NCBI GenBank assembly: GCA_050297535.1 | Contig: JBNKSV010000008.1 | Span: 7,984 to 71,983 of the forward strand | Source: JAAGZL01 sp050297535 | GTDB taxonomy: Bacteria; Pseudomonadota; Gammaproteobacteria; Chromatiales; Chromatiaceae | Direction of reading: 5' to 3' | DNA length: 64,000 bases | In this document: positions 53,464-61,069 of the stretch, in pieces | How the letters are laid out: each line of letters opens with the position of its first letter | Position numbering within the stretch: the first letter of the stretch is position 1 | Made by a program: the position numbers and the translations under genes | Notes under the pieces: generated by a model | The model's input: only the letters and a program-made list of their open reading frames with translations | The model's database searches: none | Told to the model about the DNA's origin: nothing

Positions 53464-53894
53464 TTTCCTAATCTCTTCACCCGTTCCGATGGGCTTATTA
53501 CATCGGTCAAACGAATGCCGAACTTCTCGTTCACCACCACGACCTCGCCCTGGGCGATCAGTGTGCCATTTACCAAAACATCCATCGGTTCACCAGCAAG
53601 CCTATCTAGTTCAACAACTGAACCTTGATTAAGCTGCAGCAGGTTACGGATATTGATATTGGTGCGCCCGATCTCCATGGATATGGTTACAGGTATATCC
53701 AGGATACTATCCAGATTAACGTCTGGATTAATTCCGCCGGTACTTACACTGTCATCTTGCAAGTTCTGAAATTGCGCAGATTTGGCGTTACTGGCGGCTG
53801 CAGGCTCTTTATTCGCAGTCTCATCCTGTTCTTCCAATGCTGCCGCCCATTCATCGGCCATTGCTTCATTAGGGTCTTTATCTGTTTCACTCAT
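53460..53894 (-). CDS. fliN: Flagellar motor switch protein FliN
   Basis: This is a 144-residue protein. An acidic, disordered N-terminal half precedes the C-terminal switch domain: DIPVTISMEIGRTNINIRN, VVELDRLAGEPMDVLVNG and VVNEKFGIRLTDVIS. It forms the C ring with FliM and FliG. It overlaps fliO by 4 nt and lies 17 nt behind fliM. Confidence 0.94.
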   Translation of the reverse strand: MSETDKDPNEAMADEWAAALEEQDETANKEPAAASNAKSAQFQNLQDDSVSTGGINPDVNLDSILDIPVTISMEIGRTNINIRNLLQLNQGSVVELDRLAGEPMDVLVNGTLIAQGEVVVVNEKFGIRLTDVISPSERVKRLGK

Positions 53895-53911
53895 GGTCAG
53901 ATCCCATCACA

Positions 53912-54928
53912 TTAGTTAGCTGAGTCGCCGTACAAATCATGTATATCTTTCTTGGGTTCTACAGCGATTTTTTCCCGAATCTTTATTGCGTAGTTACCGC
54001 CAGAAACCCCAACCTGCCCGCGAAACAGTGGGATGTCAGAGGTACACAAATCCACCATCTCCGGAATATCCAGTGGAATGATGTCGCCCTTTTTCAATGC
54101 CGCCATCTCTTTCAGGGTAATCTGTGTCTCTGCCAGCACACTGGTCAGTTCCAGATCGGCATGCTGGATCCGAGCCCGTAACGATCGCTCCCAACGCTCA
54201 TCCCTATCACCGCGGTCGCTCTGTACACCTGCATCCAGAAGATCGCGAATCGGTTCCACCATCGAATATGGCATTACGAAATGCAGATCACCTCCACCTG
54301 ACTCCAGGTCAATATTGAAGGTGGTAACCACAACCACCTCGGACGGGCTAACGATATTGGCGAATTGTGGATTTACCTCAGATCCAAGATATTCAAAATC
54401 CACCTTCAGCACCGGTCTCCAGGCCTCAGACATGTCGCGAAAGATGAGATCCAACAACATCTTCACCACACGCAATTCGGTAGGGGTGAAATCCCGCCCT
54501 TCAATCTTGGTGTGAAAACGGCCACTACCACCGAAATAATTATCCACCACACTGAATACCAGCTTGGGATCAAGTACACACAACCCCTTACCTCGAAGAG
54601 GGTTTATCTTTACCAGATTCAGGCTGGTAGGCACAAACAGGGTGTGAACAAACTCTGAGAACTTCAGCATCTGCACCCCAGATGCGGAGATATCAGCCGT
54701 ACGCCTGAGCATACCAAAGAGGCTGGTGCGATAGTGACGGGCAAAACGTTCGTTGATCATCTCCAAAGTAGGCATACGCCCACGGACGATGCGGTCCTGA
54801 CTGTTAAAGTCATACCCTCTGGCTACACCGTCGTAGGCATCTAACTCTTCGGTTTCAACTTTGCCGTCATCAACGCCATGCAATAGCGCGTCGATTTCGT
54901 CTTGTGATAGTAGGTCGTTAGCTGACAT
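53912..54928 (-). CDS. fliM: Flagellar motor switch protein FliM
   Basis: This is a 338-residue protein. The CheY-P-binding peptide DLLSQDEIDALLHGVDD lies at the N-terminus, followed by the middle CheC-like domain (ERFARHYRTSLFGMLRRT) and a C-terminal switch domain (KKGDIIPLDIPEMVDLC). It binds phosphorylated CheY to reverse rotation. It is 3 nt behind fliL. Confidence 0.95.
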   Translation of the reverse strand: MSANDLLSQDEIDALLHGVDDGKVETEELDAYDGVARGYDFNSQDRIVRGRMPTLEMINERFARHYRTSLFGMLRRTADISASGVQMLKFSEFVHTLFVPTSLNLVKINPLRGKGLCVLDPKLVFSVVDNYFGGSGRFHTKIEGRDFTPTELRVVKMLLDLIFRDMSEAWRPVLKVDFEYLGSEVNPQFANIVSPSEVVVVTTFNIDLESGGGDLHFVMPYSMVEPIRDLLDAGVQSDRGDRDERWERSLRARIQHADLELTSVLAETQITLKEMAALKKGDIIPLDIPEMVDLCTSDIPLFRGQVGVSGGNYAIKIREKIAVEPKKDIHDLYGDSAN

Positions 54929-54931
54929 AGT

Positions 54932-55474
54932 TTATTGCATTACAAAACTGGAAAAATACACGGCCTCCACCTCTCCCGGGCCACCCTGATCTTTTACAAT
55001 CTTTTGTATCGCCTCTTTTACCTCAGTTTGCAGTTGTTCTTTACCAGATCTTTTGCTCAGCTTGCTGGCATCCTGGGTACTGAACAGATTCAGTAATTGA
55101 TTCCTGATCATCGGATCATTTGCCTGTATAAATTCCAACAGCTTCTGATCACGCACCATTACATCTACCCCAACCTGCATCATCTTCGCACCGGTATTTG
55201 GCGGTAAATTCACGACAAACACCGGATCCAGAGAGAGATACATCGCAGGACCTTTCTCCGTGGCGCTATCAGCAGTCTTATCGCCATCCGCCTGATCCGT
55301 TTGCGCCGTTTCCGGCGCTGCCTCATCGTCTCCAGACAGGAACCACCAGGCTCCAGCACCACCCAGAATGACCACCAACGATGCAGCCGCAATAATTATT
55401 ATCAGTTTTTTCTTGGAACCACCCTGCTTCTCTTCGCCAAGATCCAGATCCTCATCCAACTCTTCTTCAACCAT
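54932..55474 (-). CDS. fliL: Flagellar basal-body protein FliL
   Basis: This is a 180-residue protein. An acidic, basic-flanked cytoplasmic start (EEELDEDLDLGEEKQGGSKK) precedes one membrane helix (LIIIIAAASLVVILGGAGAW). The periplasmic domain has YLSLDPVFVVNLP, IRNQLLNLFS and the terminal AVYFSSFVMQ. It stabilises stators. It is the first gene of the cluster in this window; fliK is not upstream, which is unlike many Pseudomonas clusters. A sigma-54 promoter precedes it. Confidence 0.93.
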   Translation of the reverse strand: MVEEELDEDLDLGEEKQGGSKKKLIIIIAAASLVVILGGAGAWWFLSGDDEAAPETAQTDQADGDKTADSATEKGPAMYLSLDPVFVVNLPPNTGAKMMQVGVDVMVRDQKLLEFIQANDPMIRNQLLNLFSTQDASKLSKRSGKEQLQTEVKEAIQKIVKDQGGPGEVEAVYFSSFVMQ

Positions 55475-55508
55475 TTCTATACTCCAGGGTTAGGGTCAAT
55501 TCAGTATG

Positions 55509-55525
55509 TGCAATTGACGTGCCAG
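55509..55525 (-). promoter_or_regulatory. Sigma-54 (RpoN) promoter upstream of fliL
   Basis: Read on the minus strand, CTGGCACGTCAATTGCA matches the -24/-12 consensus (GG and GC correctly 10 bp apart). It lies 34 nt before the fliL start, giving a leader of about 25 nt. A FleQ-type activator, not in this window, would be needed. Confidence 0.85.
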
Positions 55526-55614
55526 TGACTTAAAAGATAATTTTTCAAGATAATTCCATGAGTTACGGGATATAGTTTATTAAACGTCAGACTATTGACT
55601 CAGCTTTCTGGAAT

Positions 55615-56913
55615 CTAAGGCAGATTTCCGTCAGCTAACCGTTCTTCCTCAAATGCCATAACTTGCGACTTGGCATTCTCCTCATTAACCATAGCAAGCA
55701 ATACAGCACCTGCAACGAACAGAATCAGCACTGACAATATAGATAATCTAGGACTACCGGTGGCTATGGAAACCCACCCCATGATCAGGGGACCAAGGAC
55801 GGCGGCAAACTTTCCCACCATGTTGTAAAAACCAAAGAACTCTCCAGACTCAGACCTGGGGATAATCCTGGCATAGAGGGAGCGACTAAGCGCCTGTATA
55901 CCCCCCTGAACCATACCGATGACCACGGCTAGAACATAAAACTCCCACACTTGTCGCATCTGATAGGCCCAGACAATAACCAGAAAGTAGACGAATATCG
56001 CCAACATAATACCCTTACGTGCTCCCCGCTTCTCACCAAACCTTCCAAACACCAGCGCTGAAGGAAACCCGACAAACTGGGTCAGAAGTAACGCGAGCAT
56101 GAGATGTTTGGATTCCAAGCCTATGGATAGGCCATAATCCACGGCCATGCGCACCACCGTATCCACACCGTCTATATAGAGCCAGTATGCAATAAGAAAA
56201 AGAAAAGTGATCTTGAGTGTCCTGATTCTCCGGAAGGTTTGTCTCAGTTGCACGAGTCCACCGCTAACCGCTGCGGCTAATCCAAGAGTTGCATCGCTCC
56301 TGTCTTCCTTTACAAATAGGATCACCGGGATAGAAAACAATCCCCACCAGATGGCAACAGACAAGAAGGAGACGCGCACAGCATGCGTCACATCATCCAG
56401 ACCGAAGGCAGTGGGGTAGATAGTAAGCAGTACATCAAAGGCAAACAGCAGACCGCCGCCTAGATAACCCAGGCTATAACCAACGGCAGATACTAGATCG
56501 AATTCCTTTTCCTCAGCCACGTCCAACAATAAGGCATCATAGAACACAATGCTCCCTGAGAATCCCAATACCGCCATGATGTACACAATCAAGGCCATAG
56601 CCCATGCACCCTGCGCCACCATGTATAGGGAACCGGTCATAACCACGCCCATCATGGCAAAAAACAGCAGGAATCGCTTCTTCGCACCACCCTTGTCAGC
56701 AATAGCCCCCAGAATCGGTGCCAGAATAACCACCAGGATACTAGCCAAGGCATTGGCATTGCCCAGCATGAAGGTACTATCCGCCGCGGCCATCCCGTCG
56801 GCCCAGTATTTTTTAAAGAAGAGGGGGAAAAAACCTGCCATTACGGTTGTGGCAAATGCTGAATTTGCCCAATCGTACATAGCCCAGGAAAGCTTTTGCC
56901 GTTGAGTTTTCAC
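55615..56913 (-). CDS. MFS transporter, UMF1 (Atg22-like) family
   Basis: This 432-residue membrane protein has about 12 spans. The opening KLSWAMYDWANSAFATTVMA is the clear UMF1/Atg22 family mark. Also seen are GAIADKGGAKKRFLLFFAM, EFDLVSAVGYSLGYLGGGLL and SRSLYARIIPRSESGEFFGF. Atg22 proteins export amino acids from fungal vacuoles; bacterial substrate unknown. It lies upstream of the fliL promoter in the same direction, separated by 140 nt, so it is a separate unit. Confidence 0.88.
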   Translation of the reverse strand: MKTQRQKLSWAMYDWANSAFATTVMAGFFPLFFKKYWADGMAAADSTFMLGNANALASILVVILAPILGAIADKGGAKKRFLLFFAMMGVVMTGSLYMVAQGAWAMALIVYIMAVLGFSGSIVFYDALLLDVAEEKEFDLVSAVGYSLGYLGGGLLFAFDVLLTIYPTAFGLDDVTHAVRVSFLSVAIWWGLFSIPVILFVKEDRSDATLGLAAAVSGGLVQLRQTFRRIRTLKITFLFLIAYWLYIDGVDTVVRMAVDYGLSIGLESKHLMLALLLTQFVGFPSALVFGRFGEKRGARKGIMLAIFVYFLVIVWAYQMRQVWEFYVLAVVIGMVQGGIQALSRSLYARIIPRSESGEFFGFYNMVGKFAAVLGPLIMGWVSIATGSPRLSILSVLILFVAGAVLLAMVNEENAKSQVMAFEEERLADGNLP

Positions 56914-56962
56914 TCTTTTATCGTGGAGATTTAATGATACCCAATAGTACCAATATGCCTAT

Positions 56963-57346
56963 TTAGTTTTCTTGATTGCCTAGAAAATCCTCGTGCTCTT
57001 TAGCAAACATCTCCTCAAGTTCATCAATGACATCGGATGCCGATTTACCATGTATAAGGTGAGACGTCATTAGAGAGGATGTCTTGGTCAACAGGGTTGA
57101 GGTATCCAGCATATGATAGCTGGATGAGAGCCTTTTGATCGCAGCCACCACACTCTCTTGCGCAGGACGTTCAACCAGAATAGGTGCTGAATACTGCTCC
57201 TGTATGGAAATATTGCCAGCACAATCACCGCGCTGTTTCAAAAACTCAGCAAATGCCAGCAGAATAACCTGGTCTTTATCATCAAGACCCTTGAATAACT
57301 TCAGCAGTTTACGCTGATCACTCGACAGGTTTGCTAGCGGCTGCAC
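56963..57346 (-). CDS. Conserved hypothetical protein, linked to LysR gene
   Basis: This 127-residue soluble helical protein starts LANLSSDQRKLLKLFKGLDD and has FLKQRGDCAGN and a C-terminal VIDELEEMFAKEHEDF. I do not recognise a domain. It starts 2 nt after the LysR stop, so the two are co-transcribed and likely to share a pathway. The ISIQEQYSAPILVERPA stretch resembles nothing I can name. Confidence 0.6.
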   Translation of the reverse strand: MQPLANLSSDQRKLLKLFKGLDDKDQVILLAFAEFLKQRGDCAGNISIQEQYSAPILVERPAQESVVAAIKRLSSSYHMLDTSTLLTKTSSLMTSHLIHGKSASDVIDELEEMFAKEHEDFLGNQEN

Positions 57347-57348
57347 AC

Positions 57349-58263
57349 CTACTCCTGATAGTCGTGTTCGTGCTCTTTAATATATCCTCTGGCAAAATCC
57401 AGAAGCTCTTCCATAACCCGCACGCGGAATTTCTGTTTTTGATGTACGAATGAGAATGGACGTTCCAGCATAGGGTTAAGATTGATAGCAATCAGGGTCC
57501 CCAGCTTTATCTCTTTCTGAATAGTTGCACGGGAAACTATGGATATGCCCATACCGGCCTCCACTGCCCCCTTGATAGCTTCCGGACTTCCCAGTTCCAT
57601 GGAGATATTAAGAACCTCGTTTCCTTCTGAAATATTCTTCAGATACTCTTCAATAACCTCACGGGTACCTGATCCCTCTTCCCGGAATATGAACGGATAT
57701 TTCACCAAATCAGAATAACTGAGACTCTCCTTCTCGGCTTCAGGGTGGCCGGGGGGAACGATTGCAACCAGCTGGTCCGGTCTGCACACCTCAACAACAA
57801 GATTCTTGTTACCGACCGGTGCTTCCACAATACCGAGATCAATGGCGTTATTTTCCACCATGGAAACAATGCCTTCGGTATTAGAGACCTTCAGGTTTAT
57901 ATTTACATCTGAATATTTATCTTTGAAGTCGCCCAGAAGAGAGGGCAGCATGTAATCAGCTATCGTGGTGCTGGCGCCGATGGTAAGCGAACCACCAACA
58001 CCACCGGTCATATCCTGGACCGCATGTTCCATTTCGTTATACAGCTCGAAGATACGATCGGCATATCTGTAAACAAGATTACCGGCATCGGTAAGGCTAA
58101 TGCGGTTATGGGTGCGATCAAACAACCTGGTATCAAAATACTCTTCCAGCTGACGAACCTGAAAAGTTACGGCCGGCTGTGTCATGTGTAAGGATTCTGC
58201 CGCCTTGGTAAAACTCAGCAAACGAGCAACGGTATGAAAAACTTGAAGTCTGCGATCCGCCAT
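57349..58263 (-). CDS. LysR-family transcriptional regulator
   Basis: This is a 304-residue protein from the ATG at 58263 (MADRRLQVFHTVARLLSFTK); four extra upstream codons are open. It has the HTH SFTKAAESLHMTQPAVTFQV and an effector domain (IGASTTIADYMLPSLL, FIFREEGSGTREVIEEYL, MELGSPEAIKGAVEAG) of the CysB/YeiE-like group that includes CbbR and selenium or sulfur regulators. Effector not predictable. It probably controls the following small gene and perhaps the divergent fadL-type gene 386 nt away. Confidence 0.85.
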   Translation of the reverse strand: MADRRLQVFHTVARLLSFTKAAESLHMTQPAVTFQVRQLEEYFDTRLFDRTHNRISLTDAGNLVYRYADRIFELYNEMEHAVQDMTGGVGGSLTIGASTTIADYMLPSLLGDFKDKYSDVNINLKVSNTEGIVSMVENNAIDLGIVEAPVGNKNLVVEVCRPDQLVAIVPPGHPEAEKESLSYSDLVKYPFIFREEGSGTREVIEEYLKNISEGNEVLNISMELGSPEAIKGAVEAGMGISIVSRATIQKEIKLGTLIAINLNPMLERPFSFVHQKQKFRVRVMEELLDFARGYIKEHEHDYQE

Positions 58264-58522
58264 CTGCGCCCCCAACCTTATACGGTTTATTTATTTAGGA
58301 TAAGTATATCTAATTAAGCATATTAATAACATATAATAATCTTGTTAATCCAGGACTTTATTTCCAACAACTCAAGCAGAATACAAAACATTTTATAGCA
58401 AGACGGTTAGAGCACAACATAGCCGATTTTCGCATATTGCAATAGATCAAAATAGCGTTTGTACGTCAGCAATCTTGACAATATTTTTACAAACCAATAT
58501 AAGTGTACGGATACGGAGATAC

Positions 58523-58645
58523 ATGACTGATAATACCGAGATTCGTAACATAATAGATGTTGCTAGGTATATCAGCAGATCAAGCCCCTTTCTGCAATCT
58601 GGGGATATAACAAGACATATAAACGCACAAACCATAAGGGTTTAA
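58523..58645 (+). CDS. Possible 40-residue upstream ORF before the fadL-type gene
   Basis: ATG at 58523 follows GGAG at 4-8 nt spacing, and the ORF (MTDNTEIRNIIDVARYISRS... ending INAQTIRV) stops 3 nt before the fadL-type ATG at 58649. The fadL ribosome site (AAGGG at 58636-58640) lies inside its last codons, an arrangement that would couple translation. It is polar with no signal peptide. It could be a leader or a small protein; coding status is unproven. Apart from it, 58276-58522 shows only AT-rich regulatory-looking DNA. Confidence 0.4.
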   Translation: MTDNTEIRNIIDVARYISRSSPFLQSGDITRHINAQTIRV

Positions 58646-58648
58646 CTT

Positions 58649-59923
58649 ATGAATACAAAGCACCAAGATTTCTTTAAATATATTCTGGCTGCAGGCTGTA
58701 TCAGTTTACTGCCGACGACGTCATTGCTGGCCTCCGGCTACAAGCTGCCGGAAAACTCCATTAACTCTACTGCACTGTCGGCCGCCTATGTCGCCAATGC
58801 GCATGGAGCAGATGCCGCATACTACAATCCGGCCGCCATGGTGTTTAATAAGGAAGGTGGTTCGATGGAGGTGGATTTTACCTATATTCACCTTTCCGCT
58901 ATCGACTATACAGATTTGGACGGGGTTTTTGCCTCTGACTCATCTGATGTTGAACGCTTCCTTGTTCCGACGTTCCATTATGTAAGCCCCAAGGTTGGTA
59001 ATGCACGCTTCGGTTTGTCTGTCGTTGCTCCGGCCGGTCTGACAAAACGCTGGGATGGAACCGGTAAGGCTTCAACCCAACAGTTCTCTCTTAAGACTAT
59101 TGAGATCAATCCTTCGGTTGCCTACGAGTTCAATGATAAATTCTCGGCCGCTGTTGGCGCTCGAATTTTACACAGTAGTGGTGTAGTGAAGAGCAAGGCT
59201 GGAGGTGGAGCAATCGCACGTGACCTTGAAGGTGACTCCTATGACTTTGGTTACAACTTGGCATTTATGTTCAAGCCTACAGACGATCTAGATCTAGCGC
59301 TGACCTACAGGTCTAAGATTGACATGACCCTCACTGGAGAGGCGAATATAGTTCATCCTTTTGATAATTATGATGGCGATGCAGAAGTGGAAGTTCCTCT
59401 GCCAGCTACCCTTAGTCTTGCAGGCGCTTACACTTTTAATGATGATAGGACAACAGTTGAACTGGTATACGAACGCACCTACTGGTCCGCCTACAAGGAA
59501 CTGGATTTTGACTATGACAGATCTCTAAGCACCGCCAGCATACCTATAGTACCTATCTCTGCGTATGACGCCTTCGATGCCGTACGTATTAAGGATTGGA
59601 AAGACTCAAACACCTATAGAATTGGTGTAACACATAAACTGGATAATCGTTGGACCATTATGGCCGGTTACGCCTACGACAAGACTCCTGCACCTGAAAG
59701 CACTGCAGGTTTTGAGTTGCCTGACAGTGATGCGCATATCTACTCCGTCGGCGCACGTTATCAATACGCTGACGACCTGAATGTAGGCTTTGGTTTGCTG
59801 TATGACAAGAAAGATACACTAAAAATTGCTAGAGGCAGTTCTGCTGCAGACAGTTCTGACCATGCAGAATATGATAATGCCAGTGCCGTATTGCTAACCG
59901 TTGGTGTTCAGTACACCTTCTAG
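58649..59923 (+). CDS. Outer-membrane hydrophobic-compound transporter, FadL/TodX family
   Basis: This is a 424-residue protein with a signal peptide (KYILAAGCISLLPTTSLLAS), a hatch segment beginning GYKLPENSINSTALSAAYVA, and NAHGADAAYYNPAAMVF, the defining FadL motif. A barrel follows, ending LLTVGVQYTF with C-terminal phenylalanine. FadL proteins pass long-chain fatty acids or aromatic hydrocarbons through the outer membrane by lateral diffusion. Ligand here is unknown. It is monocistronic with its own terminator, and lies opposite the LysR gene, a possible regulator. Confidence 0.92.
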   Translation: MNTKHQDFFKYILAAGCISLLPTTSLLASGYKLPENSINSTALSAAYVANAHGADAAYYNPAAMVFNKEGGSMEVDFTYIHLSAIDYTDLDGVFASDSSDVERFLVPTFHYVSPKVGNARFGLSVVAPAGLTKRWDGTGKASTQQFSLKTIEINPSVAYEFNDKFSAAVGARILHSSGVVKSKAGGGAIARDLEGDSYDFGYNLAFMFKPTDDLDLALTYRSKIDMTLTGEANIVHPFDNYDGDAEVEVPLPATLSLAGAYTFNDDRTTVELVYERTYWSAYKELDFDYDRSLSTASIPIVPISAYDAFDAVRIKDWKDSNTYRIGVTHKLDNRWTIMAGYAYDKTPAPESTAGFELPDSDAHIYSVGARYQYADDLNVGFGLLYDKKDTLKIARGSSAADSSDHAEYDNASAVLLTVGVQYTF

Positions 59924-59947
59924 CCACTGTCGGTTAAACTGACGCAA

Positions 59948-59981
59948 AACGCCGAGGCTGTTGCCTCGGCGTTGTTGTTTT
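59948..59981 (+). terminator. Strong intrinsic terminator after the fadL-type gene
   Basis: AACGCCGAGGC and GCCTCGGCGTT form an 11-bp stem with a TGTT loop, followed by GTTGTTTT. It begins 25 nt after the stop codon and probably also serves the converging DUF2288 gene. Confidence 0.92.
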
Positions 59982-60001
59982 CGACCCCAGGAATATTATA
60001 G

Positions 60002-60304
60002 CTAAACCCTAGACTCCTGAACCAATATCCACGGCGCTACCACCACGGCCCATAGATCAGGATCAATCTCATTCCAGCGTTTGGCATCATCCGTAGTTGC
60101 CTGCACAAGCAGGCCTTCCTGCAACCACTTCTCTACTGTGCCCTTGTCGTCATGGATTATCCTTGCTGCGGTATCTATCAGATCGAGTTCCGGCGCGACG
60201 ATAAACACCTGCCCCTTGGCGAAAAATCTTTGTATCTCCATCCATCCAATTCTGGCCGTCTCGGTGTTGAGACGGGCTTTGAGTACATCTAATGGTTCCT
60301 GCAT
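60002..60304 (-). CDS. DUF2288 protein
   Basis: This is a 100-residue soluble protein with the DUF2288 signature: LNTETARIGWMEIQRFFAKG, VFIVAPELDLIDTAARI and the tail DPDLWAVVVAPWILVQ. Function is unknown. It starts 3 nt after the rlmB stop, so it belongs to the rnr-rlmB transcription unit. It has no nucleic-acid-binding motif I can see. Confidence 0.82.
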   Translation of the reverse strand: MQEPLDVLKARLNTETARIGWMEIQRFFAKGQVFIVAPELDLIDTAARIIHDDKGTVEKWLQEGLLVQATTDDAKRWNEIDPDLWAVVVAPWILVQESRV

Positions 60305-60307
60305 TTG

Positions 60308-61063
60308 CTAACTCCGCTGGAATAATCTTTGCCTGACAGCCTCATACAAACATACACCGGTTGCGACTGATACATTCAGACTCTCAACGCTTCCAGCCAT
60401 TGGCAGCTTCACCACTGAATCACAGGCCTCACGGGTAAGACGCCGCATACCCTTCTCTTCAGCGCCCAGGATCAACGCAAGTGGACCGACCAGGTCGATC
60501 TGATACAGACTGGATTCCGCCTCACCCGCAGTTCCTACTACCCAGACTCTATGCACATCCTGCAACCAGCGTATGGTCCTTACTAGATTGGTAACCTGAA
60601 TAAATGGCACCGTATCGGCAGCGCCAGAAGCCACCTTACATACCGTAGGCGTCAGACCGACCGAACGGTCTTTCGGGGCAATCACCGCCGTTACACCTGT
60701 CGCGTCAGCGCTTCGCAGACAGGCCCCCAGATTGTGTGGGTCCTGCACTCCATCTAGTATCAGCAACAAAGGAGGCACATCTGTTCCATCTAACAATGCC
60801 TCTAAATCTTTCTCGCCCAGAGATGCCGGCACCGCAACTTCAGCCACCACTCCCTGGTGATTTACCCCAGGGACCATAGCATCAAGTTCGCTGCGCTCGA
60901 CCTGATTTACCCTTACACTCCCCTCTTTGGCCAGACCGATGATCTCGCGGATTTTTTGGTCACGGCGTTTTGCCTCCACCCAAAGGGCAGCGACACCACC
61001 AGCGCCATGTTTTAGCGCAGTGCGCACGCTGTTTATCCCGGCGATGATATGTGGCTTGGACAT
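60308..61063 (-). CDS. rlmB: 23S rRNA (guanosine-2251-2'-O)-methyltransferase RlmB
   Basis: This is a 251-residue SpoU-family protein. The N-terminal L30e-like part begins HIIAGINSVRTALKHG. The SPOUT knot motifs are LILDGVQDPHNLGACLRSAD (motif 1), LALILGAEEKGMRRL (2) and VKLPMAGSVESLNVSVATG (3). It methylates G2251 in the peptidyl-transferase centre. It follows rnr by 6 nt, the normal rnr-rlmB pairing. Confidence 0.94.
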   Translation of the reverse strand: MSKPHIIAGINSVRTALKHGAGGVAALWVEAKRRDQKIREIIGLAKEGSVRVNQVERSELDAMVPGVNHQGVVAEVAVPASLGEKDLEALLDGTDVPPLLLILDGVQDPHNLGACLRSADATGVTAVIAPKDRSVGLTPTVCKVASGAADTVPFIQVTNLVRTIRWLQDVHRVWVVGTAGEAESSLYQIDLVGPLALILGAEEKGMRRLTREACDSVVKLPMAGSVESLNVSVATGVCLYEAVRQRLFQRS

Positions 61064-61069
61064 GAGCTA

